A DNA stretch of 50,378 nt from NCBI GenBank assembly GCA_003156595.1, contig PMHH01000113.1:1-50378 (forward strand). Direction: 5' to 3'. Origin of the DNA: Acidimicrobiaceae bacterium (lineage in GTDB: Bacteria > Actinomycetota > Acidimicrobiia > Acidimicrobiales > Palsa-688). The notes under the pieces are model-generated. The model saw only the letters and a program-made list of their open reading frames with translations, was not told the DNA's origin and searched no databases. The translations under genes were made by a program, and so were the position numbers. Position 1 is the stretch's first letter; each line of letters begins with the position of its first letter. This document shows, piece after piece, positions 25,771 through 34,846 of this stretch.

Positions 25771-27333
25771 ATGACGGTTGAACCGGAGCCGAGGAACGAG
25801 CCCCGATCCGCCTGGCACGCCTTGGCGGCCTCTTTGGCCGCGATCATCGACTCTTCCGAAGACGCCATCATTGGCAAGGACCTCGACGGCACCATCACGA
25901 GTTGGAACCTCGGTGCCGAGCGCCTATACGGATACACAGCGACCGAGATCGTCGGGCGGAACATCTCGGTTATCACTCCGAGCGACCGCCTCGATGAACT
26001 CGCGGACGTGCTCAGGCGGATTGAACGCGGAGAGCGTATTGAGCACCACGACACTCAGCGCCTCCGCAAGAACGGGAGCGTGCTCGATATCTCGGTGACC
26101 ATCTCGCCGGTCCGCGACTCGACAGGGACCGTCATCGGAGCATCTGCGATCGGCCGAGACATCACCGATAGATTGTCTTGGGAACGCGAGCGAAAAGCAA
26201 TCGACGTCCGCCTTCGACAATCGGAGCGGTTGGAGAGTTTGGGACAACTCGCGGGCGGCATCGCCCATGACTTCAACAATCTGCTCGCGGTCATTTTGAA
26301 CTCTACGACCTTCATCAGGGATGAACTCGATGACAAGGAGGCAGCTAGCGCCGACCTCGACCAGATTTCTCTAGCAGCCCAGCGCGCCGGTACCCTTACG
26401 CGGCAGCTGCTCTCCTTTTCTCGTCGAGAGGTTCTGAAGCCGCAAATTGTCAACCTGAACGACCTTGTGACCGGCCTCGAAGAGATGCTCCGACGGACGA
26501 TAGGCGAACATATCGAGCTCGTCACCGCTCCCGCACATGACCTGTGTTCGGTCGAAGTCGATCCTGGTCAGCTTGAACAGGTGCTCGTGAATCTCACGGT
26601 GAACGCCCGCGACGCCATGCCCGATGGTGGCCTGCTGACCATCGACACTGACAACATCGACATCGACGCAGGGTACGCCGAAATGCATTCCGGATTGGCA
26701 CCAGGTCGGTATGTGCGCCTCAGGATCAGCGATACCGGAGTGGGCATGGAGCCATCTGTGCTAGAGCACATCTTCGAGCCGTTCTTCACCACTAAACCCC
26801 AAGGAGAGGGCACCGGCCTCGGGCTGGCAACGGTGTTCGGGATCGTTGGACAGGCGGCCGGAGAGATCCAGCTTTACTCAGAACCGGGAATAGGAACAAC
26901 CTGTCGGGTACTTCTGCCCGCTACGGACCGGACGCCGCCGGATGTTCGACCTGCCGGCATGGCGCAGGATCTTCGTGGCACCGAGACGGTCCTCGTCGTC
27001 GAGGACGAGGACGCGCTACGTGAAGTAACGCGGAGGATCCTGGCCAAGAACGGCTACCACGTGCTCACCAGCGCGAACGGTCCCGAAGCTCTCGCCCTCG
27101 TGAAAGACCACGAGGTATCGATCGATCTCCTCCTGACCGACGTAATCATGCCCCAAATGTACGGGAAAGAACTCGCCGCCCGACTGCAAACTCTCCGGCC
27201 CGGTCTTGCCGTTCTGTACATGTCGGGCTACGCACAGCCGGTGCTCGGCCCAACCTTAGGGCACGACGCAATGCTGTTGGAGAAACCATTCTCCGAAAAT
27301 CTCCTGCTAACGAAGATTCGTGCTGCTCTTTGA
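25771..27333 (+). CDS. Hybrid histidine kinase: PAS-HisKA-HATPase-REC
   Basis: 520 aa, soluble. A PAS domain (about 20-140) carries AIIDSSEDAIIGKDLDGTITSWN and ERLYGYTATEIVG. The H-box is LGQLAGGIAHDFNNLLAVI (His near 170). The HATPase domain has VNLTVNARDAMPDGG, ISDTGVGM, HIFEPFFTTKPQGEGTGLGLATV. The receiver (about 400-520) has VVEDEDALR, phospho-Asp in LLLTDVIMP, YMSGY and LLEKPF. This is the FixL/NtrB-like 'AHDFNNLL' hybrid class, which needs a further REC/HPt partner or acts by self-relay. ATG 25771 is chosen as it directly precedes the PAS domain. It is the paralogue of the kinase at 29702 (about half identical over HATPase-REC by eye). Confidence 0.88.
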   Translation: MTVEPEPRNEPRSAWHALAASLAAIIDSSEDAIIGKDLDGTITSWNLGAERLYGYTATEIVGRNISVITPSDRLDELADVLRRIERGERIEHHDTQRLRKNGSVLDISVTISPVRDSTGTVIGASAIGRDITDRLSWERERKAIDVRLRQSERLESLGQLAGGIAHDFNNLLAVILNSTTFIRDELDDKEAASADLDQISLAAQRAGTLTRQLLSFSRREVLKPQIVNLNDLVTGLEEMLRRTIGEHIELVTAPAHDLCSVEVDPGQLEQVLVNLTVNARDAMPDGGLLTIDTDNIDIDAGYAEMHSGLAPGRYVRLRISDTGVGMEPSVLEHIFEPFFTTKPQGEGTGLGLATVFGIVGQAAGEIQLYSEPGIGTTCRVLLPATDRTPPDVRPAGMAQDLRGTETVLVVEDEDALREVTRRILAKNGYHVLTSANGPEALALVKDHEVSIDLLLTDVIMPQMYGKELAARLQTLRPGLAVLYMSGYAQPVLGPTLGHDAMLLEKPFSENLLLTKIRAAL

Positions 27334-27428
27334 CGCGTCCAGAGGCGAACACTGGCGGCAGTCCCCTGATCGAAATGGCGGACGCTCGCGGCGCCGGCTG
27401 GCGGGGTCAGCGGCGGGGTCGGTCATCC

Positions 27429-29090
27429 TCAGTTCCCGGCGGCTGTCTCGATGAGGCCGTCGCGGGTCGCGGCGGCGACAGCCTCGAGTTTCGAGTGGAC
27501 GTCGAGTCGGGCCATGAGGCTCTGGACGTCGCGGTGGACCTGGTTGGCTCGAAGCCCAAGGTGTTCGGCGATCTGGTGGTTGTCGAGACCCTTGGACGAG
27601 AGGGAGAGTATCTCCTGCTCGGTCTCGGTGAGGAAGATCTCAAGTGTCCTGTGGTCGGCCCGGGGCAGCATCGGAACGAGACGTTGCAGTTCGGCGGGAG
27701 CCATCACGATCTCTCCGGCGTGGGCCAGGCGGATGGCGCCCACCAACTCGACGGAGGCCCGAGTCTTGTCGAGATAGCCTGAGCAGCCGGCGTCGATGGC
27801 GTCCAGAAGCACTTCGTCGCTGCCATAGCCGGTGACCAGCAGGACCCGCACATCGGGGGCGATCTGGCGCAGCACTCGCGCCGTAGTGACACCGTCACTG
27901 TCAGGAAGCCGGTGGTCCAAGAGGATGACATTCGGGACAATGACGCGGGTCACATCTACCGCCGCCTTGGCGGTCTCGACGACTGCGGCTACGAGCATGT
28001 CGTCTTCCCGTTCGATCAGGCGGGCCAGGCCCTCGGCTACCATTCTGTGATCGTCGACGATCATCACCGTGATCGGGCTGTCCTTGTCCGTCAGATGGCC
28101 CTGGACCGCGCTCACTCGATCGCGGCCCGCCGCCTTGCCGGCGTATAGAGCCGCATCGGCGGCCCGGACCAGAGCGCCGGGGTCCACGGTCAGGCCCGAC
28201 GCAAAACCTATGGTCACCGTCATCCGCATCCGCCCATCGGGTCCGTCGACCACGGACTCTTTCACCCGAGCGCGAATTCGCTCTGCCAGTTCGAAGGCTC
28301 CTCGTTCGTCGGTATCGGGAGCTACCAGGAGGAACTCGTCCCCGCCGAGCCGGCCGATCACGTCCTCGATGCGGACCGTGTCGTGGAGCAGATCGGCCAA
28401 CCACCGCAAAGCGGTGTCACCAGCGGCGTGGCCGAAGTGGTCGTTGATCTCCTTGAAACGGTCGACGTCAATGACCATGACTGTGAGCGTGCTGTGCCAG
28501 CGGCGGGCCCGGCCGGCGACGCGGACCAACTCCCGGTAGACGTAAGCCCGATTCGGGAGCCCGGTGAGCCAGTCGATGGACCCGGACTGCTCGAGTTGCG
28601 CATTGCGACGCAGCAGATCGGCCCGCTCGGCCTCTGCGAACTGCGCCTGGTGGATTCGCATCAGAAGCTCGACCGGTTCGAAAGGCCTCAGTGCGAAGTT
28701 GGTCGCCCCATGGTGGAGTGCCTCGGTGATGACCGAGGGGCTGTCGTCGCTCTTGAACAACAACACCGTCGTTACGGGCGCGCCCGCCTGCTCTCGGAGA
28801 CCTTTGAGGACCTCGAGCCCGGTCGGATCGACGAGGTGGTAATCGAGTAGCACGACGTCGGCGTCGAGCTTCTGCGCGAGCAGCAGGCCGGTATTGCCGT
28901 CAGGCGCGACAGCGACCCGATACCCCGCCGTCGTGAGAATCTGGGCGAGGAGGTCCCGCGACGAGTAGTCGGCCTCGATCACCAACATGAGGGCGGGCTG
29001 ACGCCGGCGCCCTGCCCTCGCGTTCGGACCGGGTACTTGCGCCGTCGAGCCGTTCGCCTTCAAAGAATGTCCAGACTCTCCGCCGGACAT
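27429..29090 (-). CDS. REC-GGDEF-REC-LuxR fusion response regulator/diguanylate cyclase
   Basis: 553 aa. ATG 29090 has GGAGG 7 nt upstream. First receiver (about 35-150): phospho-Asp in VVLLDYHLVD, but the conserved Lys position reads LRPF (Arg), so it is partly degenerate. GGDEF domain (about 180-335): WLTGLPNRAYVYREL, VIDVDRFKEINDHFGH, an intact RLGGDEF loop, and an RIED inhibitory I-site exactly five residues before GGDEF; an active, product-inhibited c-di-GMP synthase is predicted. Second receiver (about 345-460): VMIVDDHRM, ILLDHRLPD, LVTGY, LDKT, all intact and NarL-like. The C-terminal LuxR HTH (about 490-550) reads LTETEQEILSLSSKGLDNHQIAEHLGL. Two normally separate response regulators thus share one chain. 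The gene lies between two hybrid kinases and converges on the first. Confidence 0.88.
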   Translation of the reverse strand: MSGGESGHSLKANGSTAQVPGPNARAGRRRQPALMLVIEADYSSRDLLAQILTTAGYRVAVAPDGNTGLLLAQKLDADVVLLDYHLVDPTGLEVLKGLREQAGAPVTTVLLFKSDDSPSVITEALHHGATNFALRPFEPVELLMRIHQAQFAEAERADLLRRNAQLEQSGSIDWLTGLPNRAYVYRELVRVAGRARRWHSTLTVMVIDVDRFKEINDHFGHAAGDTALRWLADLLHDTVRIEDVIGRLGGDEFLLVAPDTDERGAFELAERIRARVKESVVDGPDGRMRMTVTIGFASGLTVDPGALVRAADAALYAGKAAGRDRVSAVQGHLTDKDSPITVMIVDDHRMVAEGLARLIEREDDMLVAAVVETAKAAVDVTRVIVPNVILLDHRLPDSDGVTTARVLRQIAPDVRVLLVTGYGSDEVLLDAIDAGCSGYLDKTRASVELVGAIRLAHAGEIVMAPAELQRLVPMLPRADHRTLEIFLTETEQEILSLSSKGLDNHQIAEHLGLRANQVHRDVQSLMARLDVHSKLEAVAAATRDGLIETAAGN

Positions 29091-29701
29091 GCACCCACCT
29101 CCCACTAGCGCTCATGATACGGCTCATTCGACGTTTGCCGTCATCGCCCGGCTACCTGCCGCCTGACGCTAACTCAAAAGCGGAGCGGTAGCGTTCTTGT
29201 AACGCCTCGGTGCTGCGCTCGGCGGCTTAAAGGCGGTCACGTCCCAGGCCACGACCCCGCTCTGCCGGGCAACGGGACGTTGCAATCTTGTCCCAAAGAC
29301 TTCCTTCTTTGTAACACATAGATCGGTCATCGTGTTGTGATCTTTCCTGACGGTAGTTCGAAATCTGTGGTGGTCGATAGGAGTCACGCTGGGATGTGGT
29401 GGTGTGCGTTTCCGGATGAAGGTGTGACGGTTAAAGCCAGCAGTTGTAGGCGCAATTCCTCTAGGCCGTGCTCTCCGGTACGTCCCGAGCGAGCGGGATC
29501 AGGCGCTACCGTCGCTCGACAATATGTCTCGTCCAGAATATGTAGACAGCCTACGGTGTCCACGTTCTCATGAAACGACAAAGCGGCCTATTTGCAGGTA
29601 TATTGGAGCTCAGAGCCGGAAGAGTACGGGACCGACGAGCTGCGAGGATTCCCCCCGCAGATGGGTCGACTTCCGAGTAGGCCGGAGATAGCCTGGTAGT
29701 G
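29091..29701. other. Divergent intergenic region, no gene recognised
   Basis: About 610 bp between the REC-GGDEF-REC-LuxR gene and the membrane hybrid kinase. GC is visibly lower around 29320-29610 than in neighbouring genes. A few short open frames exist but none has a ribosome-binding site, family motif or convincing composition. It probably carries the promoters for both flanking genes, and may hold the binding site of the LuxR-type output domain. Confidence 0.5.
29575..29604 (+). promoter_or_regulatory. Possible sigma-70-type promoter of the membrane hybrid kinase
   Basis: ACGACA (29575-29580), an 18-bp spacer, then TATATT (29599-29604), about 95 bp upstream of the kinase start. The -10 matches 5 of 6 and the -35 matches 4 of 6 to consensus. 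It sits in an AT-richer patch. Confidence 0.35.
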
Positions 29702-31477
29702 ATGGCCTCATTCGCCCGAGATGGGGCGCTTCACGGTACCGCCCCCGCAGACGCCGACGCGATCCAACGGGCTCGGGCGGTGATCTGGATCAACCTGGGG
29801 TGCGTCGCAGTGTGGATCATCATCCAGATCGCAGCCGGCTTGGGTTTCCACAACGCTCGACCGCTCGGTGTCGCGGGCGCCGGGCTCGGGATGGCGATCT
29901 GCTGGTCGGCCGCGCTGCGCCAGATCTCCACGGGTCGTATGGCACGCGGCGTCGCGACCTACACCATCTCGGGCCTGCTCCTGCTGCTTGCCATGGGTAT
30001 GTTCGTTCCCGAGCTCTCGTTGCTGTTCACGTTGGCAACCTTCATCTTCCTCGCCTTCGGGCTTTCCTACATGAGCGGCACGGCTTCGCTCAGGATCGTC
30101 GCACTGACGCTCGTCGTCGCGTTGATCCTGCTGGTCACGTCGGTCGCCCTGAAGTGGACAAGCGGTGTGCCTGTTGGGACGTTCAGGTGGATCAACCTGA
30201 TCGGCATGCTGATGGCTCTTTCCATCGACGCGACAATGTTCATTATGCTGCGCCGCACGCTAGAGGCCCGCGCTGATCGTCTCGTGGCAGCGGAGCGGGA
30301 GGCCGTCCAGTTGCAGCAGCGAATCGCCCAGCAACAGCGGCTCGAGAGCGTCGGGCTGCTCGCCGGGGGGATCGCGCATGACTTCAACAACCTCCTAGGC
30401 GTCATCATGGGCTACGCCGCATTTGTCTCCGCAGGGGCGGCGGACGCGGCCACGGTGCGGGCCGATGTCGAGAAGATCCAGGCCGCGGCCGAGCGCGCCG
30501 CTCGGCTGACCAAGCAGCTGTTGATCTTCGCTCGACGCGAGACGGTCGAGTCTGACCTGTTGGATATGAACGTCATCGTCACCGAGGTCCATGACCTCTT
30601 GTCGCGCACGATCGGCGAGCACATCGAGTTCAGGGTCGAACTGCTCGAGAACCTCCCCGCGGTCTGGGCCGACCGCGGCCAGCTCGAGCAGGTGCTCCTC
30701 AACCTCGCGGTCAACGCTCGCGACGCGATGCCCGATGGCGGGGCGTTGACCGTTGCGACGCGCGTGGCAGATTTCCGCGAGGGCGACGCAGGGCTTCATA
30801 GCGATGTGAGCTCGGGCCGCTATGTGGAGCTGGCTGTCGGCGATACGGGGACCGGGATGAGCGCGGAGGTCGCCCAGCGTATCTTCGAGCCGTTCTTCAC
30901 GACCAAACCCAGGGGTCAGGGCACGGGCCTGGGCCTGGCGACCGTGTACGGCATCGTCACTGGCGCCGACGGCGGCATGACCGTCGAGTCGGAGGAGGGC
31001 CGCGGTACGACCTTCCACGTTTACCTTCCCGCCCGAGAGCCGGCGACGTCCCTCGACGCGATTGTGGCGGCACCACGGACCGATGGGCAGGGAGAGACGA
31101 TCCTAGTCGTCGAAGACGAGCTCGATGTGCTCGAGCTGACTTCCAGGATCCTCCGCCAGGGCGGCTACGAGGTACTCGAGGCGTGCACCTTCGAGCGTGC
31201 CCTACACCTCGCCGCATCGACCGACTTCCAGCTGCTCCTCACCGACTCGATCATGCCGCACATGTCGGGCCGCGTCCTCGCGGCGCGCGTCGCAGAGTTG
31301 AGACCGGGCACGGCCGTCCTCTACATGTCCGGTTACAGCGAGGGTGTGCTCAACCCCGAGCGGGCCCTTCCCGACGGGGTCGCGCTGATCCAGAAGCCGT
31401 TCACGGCTCGGACCTTGCTCGAGTACGTCCGCAACGCTTTGGGGACGGGACCCGGCGCTGCGGGAGCCGCGGCCTAA
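29702..31477 (+). CDS. Membrane hybrid histidine kinase: 6 TM-HisKA-HATPase-REC
   Basis: 591 aa. Six predicted membrane helices occupy residues about 25-195 (AVIWINLGCVAVWIIIQIAAG, LLFTLATFIFLAFGLSYM, LRIVALTLVVALILLVTSVAL and others) with very short loops, a MASE-like membrane sensor. A coiled linker (LVAAEREAVQLQQRIAQQQ) leads to VGLLAGGIAHDFNNLLGVI (H-box), VNARDAMPDGG, DTGTGM, FEPFFTTKPRGQGTGLGLATV. The receiver at about 465-585 has VVEDELDVLELT, LLLTDSIMP, YMSGYS and LIQKPFTA. The kinase core and receiver closely resemble those of the gene at 25771, so the two arose by duplication with sensor exchange. A GTG directly precedes the ATG; ATG 29702 is used. Confidence 0.88.
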   Translation: MASFARDGALHGTAPADADAIQRARAVIWINLGCVAVWIIIQIAAGLGFHNARPLGVAGAGLGMAICWSAALRQISTGRMARGVATYTISGLLLLLAMGMFVPELSLLFTLATFIFLAFGLSYMSGTASLRIVALTLVVALILLVTSVALKWTSGVPVGTFRWINLIGMLMALSIDATMFIMLRRTLEARADRLVAAEREAVQLQQRIAQQQRLESVGLLAGGIAHDFNNLLGVIMGYAAFVSAGAADAATVRADVEKIQAAAERAARLTKQLLIFARRETVESDLLDMNVIVTEVHDLLSRTIGEHIEFRVELLENLPAVWADRGQLEQVLLNLAVNARDAMPDGGALTVATRVADFREGDAGLHSDVSSGRYVELAVGDTGTGMSAEVAQRIFEPFFTTKPRGQGTGLGLATVYGIVTGADGGMTVESEEGRGTTFHVYLPAREPATSLDAIVAAPRTDGQGETILVVEDELDVLELTSRILRQGGYEVLEACTFERALHLAASTDFQLLLTDSIMPHMSGRVLAARVAELRPGTAVLYMSGYSEGVLNPERALPDGVALIQKPFTARTLLEYVRNALGTGPGAAGAAA

Positions 31478-31637
31478 GCCGGAGGCCTCTCCGGAGGCAC
31501 GGGACAGCTGTCATCTCGGTCTCCGACCACACCAGGACCGTCACTATGGGACTGGGATAGACGGGTCATCGCCTACTAGGACGTCTATGCGAACACCACC
31601 ACCACGGGGTGGAAGGGAATCGGTGATCGGGCGGCTC

Positions 31638-31769
31638 TTATCGTTCCTGCCGGGTCCTTTCAGGTATCGAGCGGGGCGCCTTTGGCAGGTCCGGTGGCTT
31701 GCGAGTCGCCTCAGGGCCGGCGACATCGGAGAACAGATCGATGACGAACCAGGCGATCGCCAGCGACAC
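31638..31769 (-). CDS. Small hypothetical protein, 43 aa
   Basis: GTG 31769 has a strong AAGGAG (31776-31781) 6 nt upstream. The product begins MSLAIAWFVIDLFSDVAG, a hydrophobic stretch, and continues with a Pro/Arg-rich basic tail ending RTRQER. It follows a second small frame (31811-31960) on the same strand with 41 bp between. Possible small membrane-associated peptide; no family recognised. It could equally be a remnant, but the ribosome-binding site argues for translation. Confidence 0.4.
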   Translation of the reverse strand: MSLAIAWFVIDLFSDVAGPEATRKPPDLPKAPRSIPERTRQER

Positions 31770-31810
31770 CTCGATCTCCTTCGTGAGACACCTTTCGTCA
31801 ACCTGTACAC

Positions 31811-31960
31811 TCACACCGTGTTGGGCGAGTAGCAGCCGACCGCGATGGTGCTGCTCGTCATCGCCACCAACGACGGTCCCCCGCAGGATTCAACCAAAAC
31901 TAGGCTGGCGACCAGCGCGAACCCGACTGCGGCGGCCGCAGTCGTCCGCCTCCTCTTCAT
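31811..31960 (-). CDS. Small secreted-type peptide, 49 aa
   Basis: MKRRRTTAAAAVGFALVASL opens the frame: a basic n-region and hydrophobic core typical of a signal peptide, then ESCGG and a short tail containing a second Cys (VGCYSPNTV). The SCGG could be a lipobox-like site, but the preceding residues (VLVES) do not fit L-[AS]-[GA]-C well. No clear ribosome-binding site. It is paired with the 43-aa frame downstream. No family recognised. Confidence 0.4.
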   Translation of the reverse strand: MKRRRTTAAAAVGFALVASLVLVESCGGPSLVAMTSSTIAVGCYSPNTV

Positions 31961-32057
31961 CGTGGTGAACCGCTGGTCCGGCTACCGACTGGTGGTGTCC
32001 GGGACCTGACCCACCGGGTCATGCCGGTGGACTGACGGGGCCGCGTAGTGTGCGGCG

Positions 32058-33398
32058 GTGGTTTTAGGGTTGTCGCGGCTGGAGCCGCCGCTGAGATCTC
32101 CGCGTGATCGTAAGGACCGGTTCGTCAATTACGCGGGGACGGTGACCGTCTCACCGGCTGGATGGGAGTCGCCATCGACTGAAGAAGAGGTGTCAAAGTG
32201 CGTGCGTGCGGCAGCGGCGTCCGGACGGCGTATCCGGGCCGTAGGAGCCGGGCATTCGTGGAGTGCCATAGCGGCGCCGGAGGACATCGCCCTCACCTTG
32301 GACCGTATGAGTGGAATCGTGGCCCGAGGCCCAGGCTGGGTGCGGGTTAAGGCGGGGACTCGCTTGCGGCAGCTCAACCGGGCCCTGGGCGCGGTAGGGG
32401 AAGCGTTGCCTGTCGTCGCTTCGATCGCACAGCAGAGTGTGGCCGGGGCGGTGGGGACGGGTACCCACGGGTCAAGTCTCAGCCACGGGAATCTCTCGAG
32501 CCTGGTCTGCGGCGCCCGTCTGGTCGCGGGTGACGGTTCAGTGCTCGAGATCGGAGAGGATGACGAGAGGCTCGACGGAATACGGGTTCACCTCGGTGCT
32601 CTCGGCCCGGTTACGGAGCTGACCCTCCGGACCACCGCTCGTTTCAACCTGTCCGAGACCATCGAGCCGGTTCCAGTGGAGCAGGTGGCCTCCCGAGCAG
32701 AGGAGCTGGGGCGGAGCGCCGAGTACGTCAAGGTGTGGTGGATGCCGCAGACGGCCAACGTGCTGGTGTTCCGGTACGAGAGAACCGACGAGTCGATGAC
32801 CCGACTGCCGTCACCTGAGACTCAGCGGCTGCTCGAAAACTGGCTCCCCCGAGCCATCCTTCCCGCCCTCTACGCGTGGCAGCAGAACCACTCCAGCGGA
32901 GTGCCGCGTTTCAACGAAGTGGCCACACGATGGTTGACCAAGAAGCGACGGGTGGGGCCAAGCACCTTGCTGCTCACCACCCCTGAACCCATCCGCCATT
33001 ACGAGACCGAGGCTGCGGTGGCGCTGGCTGCCGGAGGCGAAGCCTTCGACCGCACGGTCCGATTGTTCGACCGGGACGATCTGCACGCCAACTTCATTCT
33101 AGAACTTCGCTACAGCAAGGCCGACACCGGTTGGATGAGCACCGCCTACGGAGGCGACGTCGTACACCTCGGGGCGTGCACGGCAATACGCGGACTCAAG
33201 CGTCCCTACTTCGACGGGTTCTGGGGGGCGCTGCGCCCGCTTGGCGCGCGCCCGCACTGGGCCAAGGAGACGGTTCACGAGAGCCCCGACGTGCTGTCCC
33301 TGTATCCGATGGCTGATCGCTTCCTCGATCTGCGTAACCAGATCGACCCCCAACGGATGTTCGCCAACGGCTTCCTCGACCGGATGTTGGGACCCTGA
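32058..33398 (+). CDS. FAD-linked aldonolactone oxidase (D-arabinono-1,4-lactone oxidase family)
   Basis: 446 aa. The VAO-type FAD domain begins near residue 20 (NYAGTVTVSPAGWESPSTEEEV). It has VGAGHSWS, whose His is the usual site of covalent 8-alpha FAD attachment, and VGTGTHGSS. The C-terminal ALO domain ends with ARPHWAKETVHESPDVLSLYP and LRNQIDPQRMFANGFLDRML, matching the HWxK...DPxxxFxN pattern. Members oxidise L-gulono-, L-galactono- or D-arabinono-lactone or related sugar alcohols with O2 or another acceptor; substrate not assigned. GTG 32058 is the first start in frame and fits the domain boundary. Confidence 0.85.
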   Translation: MVLGLSRLEPPLRSPRDRKDRFVNYAGTVTVSPAGWESPSTEEEVSKCVRAAAASGRRIRAVGAGHSWSAIAAPEDIALTLDRMSGIVARGPGWVRVKAGTRLRQLNRALGAVGEALPVVASIAQQSVAGAVGTGTHGSSLSHGNLSSLVCGARLVAGDGSVLEIGEDDERLDGIRVHLGALGPVTELTLRTTARFNLSETIEPVPVEQVASRAEELGRSAEYVKVWWMPQTANVLVFRYERTDESMTRLPSPETQRLLENWLPRAILPALYAWQQNHSSGVPRFNEVATRWLTKKRRVGPSTLLLTTPEPIRHYETEAAVALAAGGEAFDRTVRLFDRDDLHANFILELRYSKADTGWMSTAYGGDVVHLGACTAIRGLKRPYFDGFWGALRPLGARPHWAKETVHESPDVLSLYPMADRFLDLRNQIDPQRMFANGFLDRMLGP

Positions 33399-33479
33399 CG
33401 CCCTTCTTCGAGCGTCTCCTCAACCCAAGGGCCGGGCCGCGGTCAATGCCGACCAGTACTGCTGCCGAGAGGAGGACCT

Positions 33480-33670
33480 ATCGGGCTCCCGGAGCGCGAA
33501 GCGCGCCCTGAAGCGCGCAACCAAACGGGTCGTGCTCGCCCGCTACGGCCGCAACGACCGTCTGGCCGATGCGATCTACCTGTGGGCCTTCGCTACCCTA
33601 AAACGCCTCCCCCGGAGCCCGGGCCTTCTACGACACCCGCCGGGCCGCTGGCGACATCCACGTAGTCCGT
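33480..33670 (+). pseudogene. IS110-family transposase fragment
   Basis: Reads KRATKRVVLARYGRNDRLAD, AIYLWAFATL in one frame and then, after a 1-nt shift, SPGARAFYDTRRAAGDIH in another. This is the C-terminal region of IS110-type DEDD transposases just before the ALRxLANRxVGILH motif, which is absent. Only about 60 codons survive, with no inverted or flanking repeats seen. It is wedged between the lactone oxidase and the AveC gene end and marks an old insertion. Confidence 0.65.
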
Positions 33671-33721
33671 GGCCCCAGAGTGAGAGACCTCGGACGAGAG
33701 GGTCACCGGTTGCCGACCGCT

Positions 33722-34846
33722 CTAGGAGCCGGCGAGGGTTTTTCCGGACGGGACGACCAAATTGCCACTGGGGTCTACGTGCGCCGATCCGGGGTGGGCG
33801 ATGGGGATCAGCGGTCCCGGGCAGGCGTAGCTGGTTCCCGGTCCACACAGACCATCGGTCAGGTAGGACTTGCTCACGATCGACTTCGGCCAGGCTCCCT
33901 GGTGGACTCCGAAATATTGAGCCGGCAGGTTGTAGGTGATCATGAACAGCAGGTTCAGGGCGCCGATGAGGCCCAACAGCCGGACGCCTGTCCGCTTCCA
34001 ACCGGTGACACGGAGTTTCTCCAGTCCCCGCTCGGCGAACGACTCGCCTTTGTCGTTGCGGAAGTAGTGGAGGCAGGTCCAGCTGGCCCAAGTGGTGCCG
34101 AAGAGGATGGCCTCATACAGCGGGAACTGAAAGTAGCTCCCGGAAAAAATGGTGACCCCGTGTATGGAACCGGTGTAGACATATATCCCCATCCAGTTGA
34201 AGCACGTCTCCAGGACCGCGTCGAAGATCCAGAATCCCACGAACAGGGTGACGACGGTGCCGAGAGTGCCCATCTGTGGGTGGCGAGCCTTGAAGCGCCG
34301 CAGTAGCCACGTGGCCAGGAGCACCATCCCGAGGCAGCAGTAGACGTAGATCGGCCAGACCCAGACGAGTGGCTCGGGCATGCGATTGGCGTTGGGTAAC
34401 AGGTGCCCGGGGACGTTCCCGAGCCATGACCCGAAGTTGATCATCCCGGCGTTGTAGGTAAACCACGCGCCGCTGGCGTCACCCAACGGGTCCTGCCAGT
34501 ACAAGGTCAGGAAAGCAATGACCAGCAAGCCGTCGGTGGTTATATGCCCTTCCCTCCGCCACGGTCGGACGAGAAAGAACCAGACGAACCCGGCGAACAC
34601 AAACAGACCGCCGATCTCCCACACCAGGAACTCGACGTGCATCCAATGGGGCAGAGGATTGGTGCCCACATGGACCGTCTTGGCCTTACCCGAGGTGATC
34701 CACGCCGTCCACAGATAGGCGAAGCACAACAACGACACCACCCCGAGACAAGCCCAGATCTTCACCGCTGGCGTCTGCCGCTCCGTGACGACTGGCTCGC
34801 GCGACGTGATGCCTTCGGAAGCCGCCGGTTGGATGGTTGTCGTCAT
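33722..34846 (-). CDS. AveC-like (spirocyclase family) membrane protein
   Basis: 374 aa with about seven membrane helices. Family-type stretches include WTAWITSGKAKTVHVG, EFLVWEIGGLFVFAGFVWFF, LTLYWQDPLGDASGAWFTYN, FGSWLGNVPGH, and WMGIYVYTGSIHGVTIFSG, with the C-terminal domain ending in AQYFGVHQGAWP. AveC in avermectin biosynthesis acts as a dehydratase/spirocyclase; the many actinobacterial homologues outside that pathway have no assigned role. The start overlaps the stop of the TetR gene by 4 bases (ATGA), so it is translated together with its likely regulator. Confidence 0.8.
   Translation of the reverse strand: MTTTIQPAASEGITSREPVVTERQTPAVKIWACLGVVSLLCFAYLWTAWITSGKAKTVHVGTNPLPHWMHVEFLVWEIGGLFVFAGFVWFFLVRPWRREGHITTDGLLVIAFLTLYWQDPLGDASGAWFTYNAGMINFGSWLGNVPGHLLPNANRMPEPLVWVWPIYVYCCLGMVLLATWLLRRFKARHPQMGTLGTVVTLFVGFWIFDAVLETCFNWMGIYVYTGSIHGVTIFSGSYFQFPLYEAILFGTTWASWTCLHYFRNDKGESFAERGLEKLRVTGWKRTGVRLLGLIGALNLLFMITYNLPAQYFGVHQGAWPKSIVSKSYLTDGLCGPGTSYACPGPLIPIAHPGSAHVDPSGNLVVPSGKTLAGS

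Noticed and set aside
29384-29581. 65-codon minus-strand frame in the gap before the membrane kinase
   Set aside because: No ribosome-binding site, no motif, and composition not convincing; listed only as part of the intergenic region.
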